Shown: positions 55,768 to 63,985, counted from the stretch's first letter. The stretch: 64,000 bases of DNA from Sphingomonas anseongensis (GCF_023516495.1 NZ_JAMGBC010000001.1:868001-932000), one strand, 5' to 3'. Notes: a model not told the origin generated them from the sequence alone. Made by a program: numbers and translations.

Positions 55768-55791
55768 CTGTCCTCCTTGAGTGAGCAACAG
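55768..55791 (-). promoter_or_regulatory. ROSE-like RNA thermometer hairpin at the hsp20 ribosome binding site
   Basis: On the minus strand CUGUUGCUC (55791-55783) pairs with GAGGACAG (55775-55768) across the loop ACUCAAG; eight pairs, with the G of UUGCU bulged opposite the AAGGAGGA. The UUGCU anti-Shine-Dalgarno and bulged G are the defining features of ROSE elements, which keep alphaproteobacterial hsp20 genes silent at low temperature. Further hairpins lie upstream. Confidence 0.8.
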
Positions 55792-56075
55792 GCGGGGTGC
55801 TGAGCCACCGAGCGCAGCGACGCCGGCGCAACGCGCCGCCGTAGCAGCGCGAAGAGCTGGCGAAGCTCGGCCAGCCTGCCCGCGTTAGCGGGACAGGACT
55901 GACGTCACGCGATTCACTCGCGTGACGGCCCACGGGTCCAGCAACCCGTCACCGGGCCCTCAAGGGCGCCCGGCAGCAGAAATTTTGGAAAGCGTCCGCG
56001 CGATTTCAAGGCTGTGGAAAACGCTTCGCCGCTCCCTTGGCACGGCTTGAATCCGCGCCCTATAGCGAAGCCCAG
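55792..56075. other. Highly structured leader/intergenic region between hsp20 and parE
   Basis: No gene. It holds several inverted repeats: 55875-55897 (CCTG-CCCGC-GTTA-GCGGG-A-CAGG), 55904-55926 (GTCACGCG/CGCGTGAC), 55927-55958 (nested GGCCC and ACGGGT), CGGCGC-GTT-GCGCCG near 55830, and 55952-55973. On the minus strand these form the long 5' leader of hsp20. The last 80 bases (56000-56075) are less structured and should hold the parE promoter. It may also be a dispersed repeat of this genome. Confidence 0.6.
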
Positions 56076-58058
56076 ATGTCCGACCTGTTCTCTTCCTCAT
56101 CCAAGCCGACGCCTTCCGACAGCTACGACGCTTCCTCGATCGAGGTGCTCGAGGGGCTGGAGCCGGTCCGTCGCCGCCCGGGCATGTACATCGGCGGGAC
56201 CGACGCCCGCGCCCTCCACCACCTCGCGGCCGAGGTCATCGACAATGCGATGGACGAAGCGGTGGCGGGCCACGCGTCGCGGATCGAGGTCACTCTGGAG
56301 CCCGGCAACAGGCTGACCGTCACCGACAACGGTCGCGGGATTCCGGTCGAGGAGCATCCGCGCTTCCCCGGCAAGTCGGCGCTCGAGGTCATCATGACCA
56401 CGCTGCACTCGGGCGGAAAGTTCGAGGGCAAGGCCTATTCGACCTCCGGCGGGCTCCACGGCGTCGGGGTCAGCGTCGTCAATGCGCTCTCGACCGAGAC
56501 GATCATCGAGGTCGCCCGCGACAAGGTTCTGTATCGCCAGGCGTTCGCCAGGGGGCTCGCAACCTCGAAGCTGGAGACGGTCGGAGCCGCCCCCAACCGC
56601 CGCGGCACTACCGTCATCTTCACCCCCGATCCGGAGATCTTCGGCGCCGACGCCAGGTTCAGCCCGGATCGCTTGTACAAGCTCGCCCGCTCCAAGGCGT
56701 ACCTGTTCGCGGGCGTCGAGATCCGCTGGCGCTGCGACCCCGGCCTGACCTCGCCGGACGTCCCGGAAACCGCCACCTTCCAGTTCCCCGGCGGCCTAGC
56801 CGATCATCTTCGTGAGCAGCTTGGCGAGCGCCCCGCGGTCACCGCCGAACCGTTTACCGGCCGCCAGGATTTCCCCGACAACCAGGGCAGCGCCGAATGG
56901 GCCGTCGCCTGGCCGCTCTATTCCGACAGCAGCGAAAGCTATTACTGCAACACCATCCCGACGCCCGACGGAGGCACTCACGAGGCGGGCCTCCGCGCCG
57001 CCTTGACCAAGGGAATCCGGGCGTTCGGCGAGCTGGTCGGCCAGAAAAAGTCCAAGGACATCACCGCCGACGACGTGTTCAACGGCATCGAGCTGATGCT
57101 CAGCGTCTTCATCCGCAACCCGCATTTCCAGAGCCAGACCAAGGACCGCCTCACAAGCCTCGAGGCGGCGCGCTTCGTCGAGGCTGCCGTCCGCGACCAT
57201 TTCGACCATTATCTGGCGGACAACATGGACCGCGGCCGCGCCCTCCTCGGTTCGATCGTCGAGCGGATGGAGGAGAGGCTCAAGCGCCGCGCCGAGCGCG
57301 AGGTGCAGCGCAAGACCGCAACCAGCGCCCGCAAGCTCCGCCTCCCAGGCAAGCTCACCGACTGCTCGCAGGACGCGGCCGAGGGCGCCGAACTCTTCAT
57401 CGTCGAGGGCGACAGCGCCGGCGGCTCGGCGAAGCAGGCGCGCGAGCGCAAGACCCAGGCGATCCTCCCCATCCGCGGCAAGATTCTCAACGTCGCCAGC
57501 GCGACGCAGGAGAAGATCCGCTCCAACAGTGAGATCGCCGACCTCACGCTCGCTCTGGGCTGTGGAATCCGCGACAAGTTCAGCGAGGACGCGCTCCGCT
57601 ACGAGCGGATCATCATCATGACCGACGCCGACGTGGACGGCGCCCACATCGCAACTTTGCTGATGACCTTCTTCTTCCAGGAAATGCCCGAGCTCGTGCG
57701 CCGCGGTCACCTCTTCCTCGCCCAGCCGCCGCTCTACCGCCTCAGCTCAGGCGCCAAGACCCTCTACGCCCGCGACGACGCCCACAGGGCCGAGCTCGAA
57801 GCGAGCGAGTTCAAGGGCAAGAAGGTGGACGTCAGCCGCTTCAAGGGCCTCGGCGAGATGAACCCGAGCCAGCTCAAGGAAACGACGATGAGCCCGGCCA
57901 GCCGGTCGCTCATCAAGATCACGCTTCCCGGCGAATATGAGGACCGCCAGGCCGCCCGCGACATCGTCGAGCGCCTGATGGGGCGAGACCCCGCCAAGCG
58001 CTTCGAGTTCATCCAGAATAGCGCCGCAGCGGTCGACGAGCAGTCGATAGACGTCTGA
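56076..58058 (+). CDS. parE: DNA topoisomerase IV subunit B
   Basis: 660 residues. GHKL ATPase motifs: AEVIDNAMDEAVAG, DNGRGIPVEEHP and YSTSGGLHGVGVSVVNALS; TOPRIM: EGDSAGGSAKQARERKTQAILPIRGKILNV and DADVDGAHIATL. The short TOPRIM region with no GyrB insert fits ParE. ATG 56076 (MSDLFSSSSKP); 56037 adds an unlikely leader. Confidence 0.95.
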   Translation: MSDLFSSSSKPTPSDSYDASSIEVLEGLEPVRRRPGMYIGGTDARALHHLAAEVIDNAMDEAVAGHASRIEVTLEPGNRLTVTDNGRGIPVEEHPRFPGKSALEVIMTTLHSGGKFEGKAYSTSGGLHGVGVSVVNALSTETIIEVARDKVLYRQAFARGLATSKLETVGAAPNRRGTTVIFTPDPEIFGADARFSPDRLYKLARSKAYLFAGVEIRWRCDPGLTSPDVPETATFQFPGGLADHLREQLGERPAVTAEPFTGRQDFPDNQGSAEWAVAWPLYSDSSESYYCNTIPTPDGGTHEAGLRAALTKGIRAFGELVGQKKSKDITADDVFNGIELMLSVFIRNPHFQSQTKDRLTSLEAARFVEAAVRDHFDHYLADNMDRGRALLGSIVERMEERLKRRAEREVQRKTATSARKLRLPGKLTDCSQDAAEGAELFIVEGDSAGGSAKQARERKTQAILPIRGKILNVASATQEKIRSNSEIADLTLALGCGIRDKFSEDALRYERIIIMTDADVDGAHIATLLMTFFFQEMPELVRRGHLFLAQPPLYRLSSGAKTLYARDDAHRAELEASEFKGKKVDVSRFKGLGEMNPSQLKETTMSPASRSLIKITLPGEYEDRQAARDIVERLMGRDPAKRFEFIQNSAAAVDEQSIDV

Positions 58059-58061
58059 GTT

Positions 58062-58454
58062 TCAGGCGGGAGCGCTCGCGGCAAGGTGCGGGCCTCCCGT
58101 GCCCCGCATCGGCGACAGCAATTCCCGGCAATGCGCCTCTAGGGCCCGCAAAAGCTCCAGGCTGCGCTCGGCATAAATGCGCCGCATCCGTCGGATGTGC
58201 CGGGCCAGGTGCCCTTCGGCAATGAACGCGGCAAGCGCGCCCTGCTCGATCGCCGGGCCATGCCAGTCGAGGGCTTCGCGCGCCTCGCTCAGCGCCGGCA
58301 CTGCCCAGTTCGGCGCAACGACATAGGCGATGCGAAGCGCCGGCAGCATGCTTAGCGAGAAGGTGCCGACGAAGAAGCCGCGCCCGTGGCCGTCCAGCCG
58401 GTACAGGCTTTCGCTGCAATCGTGCCTGACGCCGCTGAGTGCGCGCGCCGTCAA
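58062..58454 (-). pseudogene. Remnant of a MocR/PdxR-type GntR-aminotransferase regulator
   Basis: About 130 residues matching only the C-terminal aminotransferase part. YRLDGHGRGFFVGTFSLSMLPALRIAYVVAP aligns with the usual GLDRAGRVIYVGTFSKTLFPALRLGY region, but the PLP lysine (GTFSK) is leucine (GTFSL). The rest, AIEQGALAAFIAEGHLARHIRRMRRIYAERSLELLRAL, is typical for the family. The DNA-binding half and catalytic lysine are gone, so this is a decayed copy. Direction is convergent with parE. Confidence 0.8.
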
Positions 58455-58510
58455 GCGGGATTCGGATCAGACGAAACCTTGATCGGATAAGGCCGGGACG
58501 CTCGACGTCC

Positions 58511-58777
58511 CTACTGCGGCACTCCGCCAAGTCCGCCCTGCGCGGCCCCGGGGGTTGCGTGCATCATTCCGGCGTTGCTCGCATTGTCGGTCACGCCCGG
58601 CACCTTTTCGAGGTCGCCGTTCACGTCGGTGCAGACGCGCTTTGGCATCCGGCTTCCGGACACTTCCATCGTCACGCACTTCTGCTTCGCCTTCTTCTTG
58701 GCGACGGGTGCCGGCTGGACGCCTTCGACGACGATCGGCTGCTGCGCGATCAGCAGGGCCGCTAGCAAGAAACTCAT
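58511..58777 (-). CDS. Small secreted protein
   Basis: 88 residues; MSFLLAALLIAQQPIVVEGVQ is a short signal sequence. A Lys-rich segment (PVAKKKAKQK) precedes CVTMEVSGSRMPKRVCTDVNGDLEKVPGV, with two cysteines likely disulfide-bonded, a pattern common in small sphingomonad proteins. GGGAAGGG precedes ATG 58777. No known function. Confidence 0.7.
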   Translation of the reverse strand: MSFLLAALLIAQQPIVVEGVQPAPVAKKKAKQKCVTMEVSGSRMPKRVCTDVNGDLEKVPGVTDNASNAGMMHATPGAAQGGLGGVPQ

Positions 58778-58885
58778 GATTTTCCCTTCCCCCCGGCAGT
58801 GAGCCGAATCAGCGACTTATTTACAGCCAGCCCCCCGCCGAGTCCCCGATTTTTCTGCAAACGGCGGCGTCCGGCGGCGCGAGCG

Positions 58886-59071
58886 TCACTTGAGCGGCGA
58901 GGTCCTGACAATGCCCACCCGCCCCTTGTCCGACCAGACTTCGATGCGGACGTCGGGCGGCTGCCCGGCCGCCTTCTTCACGGCGTCCAGGACGTCGCGC
59001 GCCTTCACCTCCTGCGCATCTTCCAGCAGGGCGTCGCGAAAGTAGAGGAGCCGGTATGTCTGCATCGCCAT
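58886..59071 (-). CDS. Small conserved hypothetical protein
   Basis: 61 residues: MAMQTYRLLYFRDALLEDAQEVKARDVLDAVKKAAGQPPDVRIEV then a basic end (WSDKGRVGIVRTSPLK). No signal or membrane segment. The sequence reads like a real folded protein and similar short proteins are common in sphingomonads. Start ATG 59071 or 59065; no strong ribosome binding site. Confidence 0.6.
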   Translation of the reverse strand: MAMQTYRLLYFRDALLEDAQEVKARDVLDAVKKAAGQPPDVRIEVWSDKGRVGIVRTSPLK

Positions 59072-59214
59072 GGAAACGATCCAGGCGCGATTAGAGCCCG
59101 GATTTGTCGGCTGACCGACACTGCCGCGAGCCAGGCGGTTGCCACTGCAGGATTAGCGGCCAGATGAAGTGCCGCGGAATCTTGAAACGAGCGGGTGCAC
59201 AGCGACGTACGCAC

Positions 59215-59523
59215 TTAGAGGGTTTGTTTGCTCACCGTGCGCATGGACCGCATGTGAACGACGAAGAGGAGTATCGTCGCAATATTGACGACGCTCCAAA
59301 TATCGCGGTTCAAGTGGATTCTGAAGATCGGATTGTAGAGGATGGCAACCGCACCAAGCACCCAGGTCCATCCCGTGCGGCCGGCATTGTTTTCTTGCAC
59401 GGCGAGGTGGATGCAAACCCCGCAGACGACCAGTCTGAGGAGCACGTAATATCCGTAGGGCAGCTCAAGGAGCGCAACTGCAAGCGCCGCCATCGAGGCC
59501 AACCAAACCCATTTCGAGGTCAA
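59215..59523 (-). CDS. Membrane protein of the DUF6804 type
   Basis: 102 residues from TTG 59523 with GGAGAG six bases upstream. Three to four membrane helices; LLELPYGYYVLLRLVVCGVCIHLAVQENNAGRTGWTWVLGAVAILYNPIFRIHLNRDIWSVVNIATI matches the DUF6804 pattern (LPYGYYxLLR, NPIxxIHLxRxIWxxxDI). An upstream start at 59640 would overlap the J-domain gene. It lies 31 bases after that gene, so they may be cotranscribed. Lower GC than the window average by eye. Confidence 0.7.
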   Translation of the reverse strand: MTSKWVWLASMAALAVALLELPYGYYVLLRLVVCGVCIHLAVQENNAGRTGWTWVLGAVAILYNPIFRIHLNRDIWSVVNIATILLFVVHMRSMRTVSKQTL

Positions 59524-59554
59524 CGATCTCTCCGCGTAAGAGCAGCGGAAGCAG

Positions 59555-60820
59555 CTAACCCTTCCACTGACCTGCTTTGATGTCTTCGATTTCACGCATG
59601 CGGTTGTAGTAGGTTTGCGAGATGCACGGCGCTCCGACACAACGATCGCGATAACCGATAAATCGCGCTGCAGTTCGCTTTAGCAAGGATCGCTGCTGCA
59701 GTGTCGCATCTTTTAGCGCTCGATAATACTGCTCGGCCATGTCACGATCCAGCGCAGCGAGAACGCTGTCGGAACACACAATTTTTTCGCTGCTTGTGTT
59801 CGCTTTGGCGCAGTTGAAGCTCGGGGATGTGGCAGATGATGCTGAGTTTGCACCGTTGGCAAGACTATCATCCGAGTTGGCGGGGACAGGGTTGTCAGCC
59901 TTGTCACTCTCCCTCGCCTTCGATTCAGCTATCCGCTGTCTAACAGAGGCTTCCGCCGCTGCTTCGGCTGCCTGCTTAATCGAGATTAGGCGAGAGGAGA
60001 CCGTATAAGCAGGGGCGCCTGCTTCCTCATATCGATCAGCTTGATTCTGCGCTTGGAACTGGAAGTAAGGCATGGGTTGCCAACCAGCGGCACGGCTTAC
60101 TTCCGCGTCAACGTGAGCAGCGGCGTAGTCGAATGCGGCGCACCAATCTGCTGATGGCCAACTGGGTTGTGACGCGACTCCCGAATGGCACTTTTCGCTC
60201 ATGGATCGGGCGCCAGCCATGCCAGACTTAGTGAGAATCTGTGCGAATTTATCCGCCGCAGACTCGATATCGTCAAATTGGACGGACGCCTGCGGGACGT
60301 TGCCCAGGGTTGCTGGAGCTGGTGCGGACGCGGGAGTAGCGTCCAGGTCGTTCTCCACTACGAGGTTTTCGGCCGTCAGATTCTCGACCATCATGTCATT
60401 GTTCGCGGCCGGTGAGCCGCCTCCCACGAAGGCGCCGACAACTACTACAAGGACGAATGCGCCAATCACTCCAGTCACAATTCTGGTGCCACGATCATCC
60501 CACGGCACGCGTGGAGGCTGCGTCGATGGCTGACTCTTGTGTGGGGGAGGCGGTGGTGGAGGCGGGCCCTGCGATTGCTCATTTTTTTCGGACGCGCTTT
60601 TCGCACGGGCTTTGCGCTCAGCGTCGTACCGACTCCGCCTGGCTTGATCCCGTAACACTTCATATGCTTCGTTAATCTCGACGGCTCGCTTTGCGGCGTC
60701 GGAGGACTTGTTTGTATCGGGGTGATAGCGCCGCATCAGCGCCCGATATGCCGCCTGGATAACCACATCTTCGGAATCAGCGGCAACGCCGAGGATTTGA
60801 TAATAGTCGCGACTGGCCAT
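59555..60820 (-). CDS. J-domain - membrane anchor - LprI-like protein
   Basis: 421 residues. Residues 1-65 are a J-domain (DYYQILGVAADSEDVVIQAAYRALMRRYHPDTNK, HPD at 33-35). A proline run (about residues 86-93) and a membrane helix (IVTGVIGAFVLVVVVGAFVGGG, about 113-135) follow. Residues 145-158 are VENLTAENLVVEND, shared with the lipoprotein at 43420. The C-terminus (FNCAKANTSSEKIVCSDSVLAALDRDMAEQYYRAL... FIGYRDRCVGAPCISQTYYNRMREIE) is an LprI/DUF1311-like domain with paired cysteines. The J-domain is cytosolic; the rest should face the periplasm. The gene is lower in GC than its neighbours. Confidence 0.88.
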   Translation of the reverse strand: MASRDYYQILGVAADSEDVVIQAAYRALMRRYHPDTNKSSDAAKRAVEINEAYEVLRDQARRSRYDAERKARAKSASEKNEQSQGPPPPPPPPHKSQPSTQPPRVPWDDRGTRIVTGVIGAFVLVVVVGAFVGGGSPAANNDMMVENLTAENLVVENDLDATPASAPAPATLGNVPQASVQFDDIESAADKFAQILTKSGMAGARSMSEKCHSGVASQPSWPSADWCAAFDYAAAHVDAEVSRAAGWQPMPYFQFQAQNQADRYEEAGAPAYTVSSRLISIKQAAEAAAEASVRQRIAESKARESDKADNPVPANSDDSLANGANSASSATSPSFNCAKANTSSEKIVCSDSVLAALDRDMAEQYYRALKDATLQQRSLLKRTAARFIGYRDRCVGAPCISQTYYNRMREIEDIKAGQWKG

Positions 60821-60950
60821 CGAGGCAGCTTATTACGTCCGACGGTAAACGGAAATCTAATTGCTCCGTTCAGCGACCTCTCCGTGACCATCCCCCGGAT
60901 GGTCACAAGTGCCTTTCCTACAGCTCCCATCTTATGTTCCAATATGGTTC

Positions 60951-61841
60951 ATGGAAACCACATCGCATGAACCACAGCCAGCCGACGCGACCAGCAACGG
61001 CGTCCCTCCCACCACGTCCATCATCCGCCACGACGGATGGACCGGCGAAAAGATGGCGATCTTTTGCGAGACTCTCGCCGAGACCGCCGTCGTCGCCGAA
61101 GCCTGCGATTCCGCGCGCATGGGCATTTCCGGCGCTTATGCCTGCCGCCGCCGCAACCCCGTCTTCGCCGCCGCCTGGGACGCGGCACTGACCATCGCCC
61201 GGGAACGGCTGGCCGACACGCTCCTCGCCCGCTCGATGGAGGGCAATATCGAGCAGATCTGGCGCGACGGCGAAGTGGTCGGAGAGCGCCACCTGCTCGA
61301 CAACCGTCTCGGCCTCGCCATCCTCCGCCGCCTCGACCGCATGGCGGAGACAGGCCTGTCGCTCCACTCCAACCTTCAACAGCCCAAACCGCCCGCCATC
61401 GTTCCCCGCTCGAAGCCTTTCGACTGGGAACTGGCCGTGAATTCGCTGCGGACTGGCGATGACGAAGGCGTGGCCAGGGCACTTGCCCTCATCGAGGGTA
61501 ACAAAGTGGAGGAAGTGGAAGACCCCCTGAATCGACCCCTCTCCCCTGAGGAAGAGCCGGAAGAATTCGACCTTTCCCACCGCTTCTGGCTCGACGACGA
61601 TTGCGACGAGCGCCTCTGGATGACCGACTTCCCGCCGCCCGAAGGCTTCGCCGGCTACCAGAGCTGCAACTGGGGCGACCCGGGGAAGATCTACAAGCGC
61701 GAGTGCACTCCGGAGGAAGTCGCGGTTCTCGACGCCGACGCCGCCGCTGCTGTCGCCCGCCAGCGAGCCGAGGAAGAGCGGCTCCGCGACGAATGGCTGG
61801 AGTTGCTGAAGGCCGAGCTTGCGGAGGAGGCCGCGGGCTAA
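60951..61841 (+). CDS. Terminase-small-subunit-like HTH protein, unknown role
   Basis: About 296 residues from ATG 60951; ribosome binding site weak, and GTG 60909 is possible. Residues 20-80 (KMAIFCETLAETAVVAEACDSARMGISGAYACRRRNPVFAAAWDAAL) resemble the HTH of phage terminase small subunits and related sphingomonad proteins. The rest is acidic and Glu/Arg-rich (PLSPEEEPEEFDLSH..., RQRAEEERLRDEWLELLKAELAEEAAG). No terminase large subunit, portal or capsid gene is near. Confidence 0.6.
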   Translation: METTSHEPQPADATSNGVPPTTSIIRHDGWTGEKMAIFCETLAETAVVAEACDSARMGISGAYACRRRNPVFAAAWDAALTIARERLADTLLARSMEGNIEQIWRDGEVVGERHLLDNRLGLAILRRLDRMAETGLSLHSNLQQPKPPAIVPRSKPFDWELAVNSLRTGDDEGVARALALIEGNKVEEVEDPLNRPLSPEEEPEEFDLSHRFWLDDDCDERLWMTDFPPPEGFAGYQSCNWGDPGKIYKRECTPEEVAVLDADAAAAVARQRAEEERLRDEWLELLKAELAEEAAG

Positions 61842-61861
61842 GTCCGCACTGCGCCTTGGCC

Positions 61862-62329
61862 TCAAATCCTCTGCTTGAGCCCTTCCAGCGCGACGACGTC
61901 GCCATACTCGACGACCGGTGCGCCGATCAGCCGCATCCAGTGGCCTGCCGTTCCGTGACCCGGCCGCATTTCCGCGTCGATGACGAAGGCCTTCTTCTGC
62001 TTGATGGCCTCAGAGCGGATACGCTCCATCAACGGACGGCTCCGGGGGCTGTAATAGGTCAGCGCCTCGGCGCGAGTGATCGGCGTTCCGCGCGGCACTC
62101 CGAAAATGTCATAGACTTCGTCGGACCAGCGGAGCGCTCCGGTGCAAAAGTCGTAGCTCCACTTGCCAGCGCCGGGGCCTTGGGCCAGCCGTTGCTTTGC
62201 GGCGGCCCGGATATCCTCGACCGAACAGTCGAGCAGCAGGCCGAGCTCGAACCGGTGGCCGCGAACGTCCAGCGGCCAGATGTGAACCGGGACGGGGTTG
62301 CTCGGCGCTATTGGCCCGTTCTGGGACAA
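61862..62329 (-). CDS. PAS-domain protein
   Basis: 155 residues from TTG 62329 with GGGGGG upstream. A PAS_3-type domain: GKWSYDFCTGALRWSDEVYDIFGVPRGTPITRAEALTYYSPRSRPLMERI... DAEMRPGHGTAGHWMRLIGAPV. No kinase or GGDEF part, so it is a sensor or stand-alone PAS protein. It converges on the HTH gene and is divergent from the small gene at 62445. Confidence 0.75.
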   Translation of the reverse strand: MSQNGPIAPSNPVPVHIWPLDVRGHRFELGLLLDCSVEDIRAAAKQRLAQGPGAGKWSYDFCTGALRWSDEVYDIFGVPRGTPITRAEALTYYSPRSRPLMERIRSEAIKQKKAFVIDAEMRPGHGTAGHWMRLIGAPVVEYGDVVALEGLKQRI

Positions 62330-62444
62330 CTTGCCCCCCTGACCTGCATCAATTGCGATGCAAAGATGCTACTATATCGGTTACGCAACCAATCGCACAG
62401 CCTGACCTCTCCTGGCTGCGCCTCGACGGTTCGGAGCTCGCGGC

Positions 62445-62666
62445 ATGGAAATTCAATCGCTGGTGATCGACTCCCGCCAGATCGAGCTGTCGCTCGGTTC
62501 GAACGACGGCGGCCGGGAATATGTTTTCGCCCGGCTTCCGTTCAACGGCGACGACTATCGCGACAAGTCTCTCGACGACGTCCGGATCGCGTCGCTCAAC
62601 CGGGTTCGCGAAGCGATTGACGGGGCCATCGGCACATTGAACGGGAAAGCGCCCTCCACGCGCTGA
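62445..62666 (+). CDS. Small conserved hypothetical protein
   Basis: 73 residues: MEIQSLVIDSRQIELSLGSNDGGREYVFARLPFNGDDYRDKSLDDVRIASLNRVREAI. Reads like a real protein (mixed acidic/basic, no low-complexity run). GGAG lies 10 bases before ATG 62445. No function known. Divergent from the PAS gene; the first NarL-like site lies downstream of it. Confidence 0.6.
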   Translation: MEIQSLVIDSRQIELSLGSNDGGREYVFARLPFNGDDYRDKSLDDVRIASLNRVREAIDGAIGTLNGKAPSTR

Positions 62667-62714
62667 ACCTAGCCCGCCGGTGCGCCGGATTAGGTCCGAT
62701 CCGGCCTCAGCACT

Positions 62715-62728
62715 TACCCCTATGGGTA
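62715..62728. promoter_or_regulatory. Inverted-repeat operator, NarL-like heptamer pair
   Basis: TACCCCTATGGGTA: half-sites TACCC and GGGTA facing each other. Each seven-base arm fits the NarL consensus TACYYMT (TACCCCT and, on the other strand, TACCCAT). Lies 72 bases before the kinase ATG and matches the second site at 62778. Confidence 0.6.
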
Positions 62729-62777
62729 GAAATCCTGATCGATGTTAAAGAGATACCCCGAGGAAGCGCTCGGTCCT

Positions 62778-62791
62778 TACCCTTATGGGGA
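62778..62791. promoter_or_regulatory. Second inverted-repeat operator, overlapping the kinase start region
   Basis: TACCCTTATGGGGA: same layout as the first site but with one arm less perfect. The centres are 63 bases apart, about six turns of the helix, so both would face the same side. It overlaps the kinase ribosome binding site (GGGGAG), suggesting autoregulation by a LuxR/NarL-type regulator. Confidence 0.5.
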
Positions 62792-62799
62792 GTTGCGAC

Positions 62800-63966
62800 A
62801 TGAAGGCCGATCAGAGCGCGAACGACGGCAGGAATAGCAAAGGGGCCGGGCAAGGCCCCGAGCTTGAGTGGATCACTTCAAAACCGCCGGGCTCCGCAGC
62901 GGGCAGTGTGCCGGGCCCGATCGAAGTCTGGCAACACCTTCTGGACGGCCTCACCGAGCAGATCGCGCTTCTCGATGAGGATTGTAACATCCTTCTCGTC
63001 AATCGTTCCTGGGCCCGCACCGCGGAGCTTTACGGCCACTTCTCCCTCATTCCCGGAACCAGCTATCTCGAATTTTGCCGGGCGATTGCTGCCAAAGGAC
63101 TGCAGGTGGCGCGCGAAGTGGTCGCCGGGCTCGAGGAAATTGCCGACGGCAAGCGCACCTCCTTCGAAATCATCTATCAGGCCAGCGATCCCGAAAGGGC
63201 CGGCAACGACCACCGGCTCTGCGTCAACAGGTTCGAGGCGGATGGGCGCATCTTCATTTCCATTACTCGCTACGACATCACCCGCCTGGTGGAGCTTCGC
63301 AGGCTGCGCGAGCAATTCAGCAATTCCGTCATCAAGGGCCAGGATGAGGAGAGGCGGCGGCTGGGCCGCGAAATCCATGACTCGACGATGCAGCTGCTGG
63401 CCAGCCTCGGCATGATGATCGGCCAGCTGAGGCGGACCTGCCGAACCGGCGAATGCCAGCCTGTCCTCGACGACATGGAGCAACTGCTCGGCGAAGCGCA
63501 GCAGGAGATCAGGTCGATTTCCTACCTCGCCCATCCGCCGCTGCTGGACAAAATGAGCCTTACGGAGGCCTTGCGCTCCCTGGTCGAAGGGGTCAGCCGG
63601 CGGACCGGCCTCGATGTCAGCTATGAGTGCGTCGGTGAGCCCCGGTTCCGCTCGCCGGCCGCCGAAGGCGCTATTTACCGGGTGGTCCAGGAAGCGCTGT
63701 CCAACGTCCATCGCCATTCGAAGGCTCGGCACGCCACTGTCCGCCTGAGCGAAGGCAAGGGCATGGCGCACGTCGTCATCGCCGACGACGGGGTCGGGAT
63801 GCCGCACGACGTCCATGCGGGCGTTGGCCTGGCGGGAATGCGCTCGCGGCTTTCGGAGCTCGACGGGCGCCTGTTCATTCGCCACCGCTCGCCAGGCACG
63901 GCGGCCATCGCCAGCCTTCCGCTGGAAAGGAGATCTGTGCCGCCGCCCCGGCGACAGCGGACGTAA
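62800..63966 (+). CDS. Sensor histidine kinase, NarX/UhpB type, with PAS domain
   Basis: 388 residues. A PAS domain at residues 40-165 (VWQHLLDGLTEQIALLDEDCNILLVNRSWAR), then HisKA_3 with phospho-acceptor H193 (GQDEERRRLGREIHDSTMQLLASLG) and HATPase_c (VVQEALSNVHRHSKA, IADDGVGMPHDVHAGVGLAGMRSRL). No membrane helix: a cytosolic sensor. ATG 62800 with GGGGAG seven bases upstream is preferred to ATG 62785. The next gene probably encodes its LuxR-type response regulator. Confidence 0.9.
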   Translation: MKADQSANDGRNSKGAGQGPELEWITSKPPGSAAGSVPGPIEVWQHLLDGLTEQIALLDEDCNILLVNRSWARTAELYGHFSLIPGTSYLEFCRAIAAKGLQVAREVVAGLEEIADGKRTSFEIIYQASDPERAGNDHRLCVNRFEADGRIFISITRYDITRLVELRRLREQFSNSVIKGQDEERRRLGREIHDSTMQLLASLGMMIGQLRRTCRTGECQPVLDDMEQLLGEAQQEIRSISYLAHPPLLDKMSLTEALRSLVEGVSRRTGLDVSYECVGEPRFRSPAAEGAIYRVVQEALSNVHRHSKARHATVRLSEGKGMAHVVIADDGVGMPHDVHAGVGLAGMRSRLSELDGRLFIRHRSPGTAAIASLPLERRSVPPPRRQRT

Positions 63967-63985
63967 TCCGGTATAACGAGGCCGC

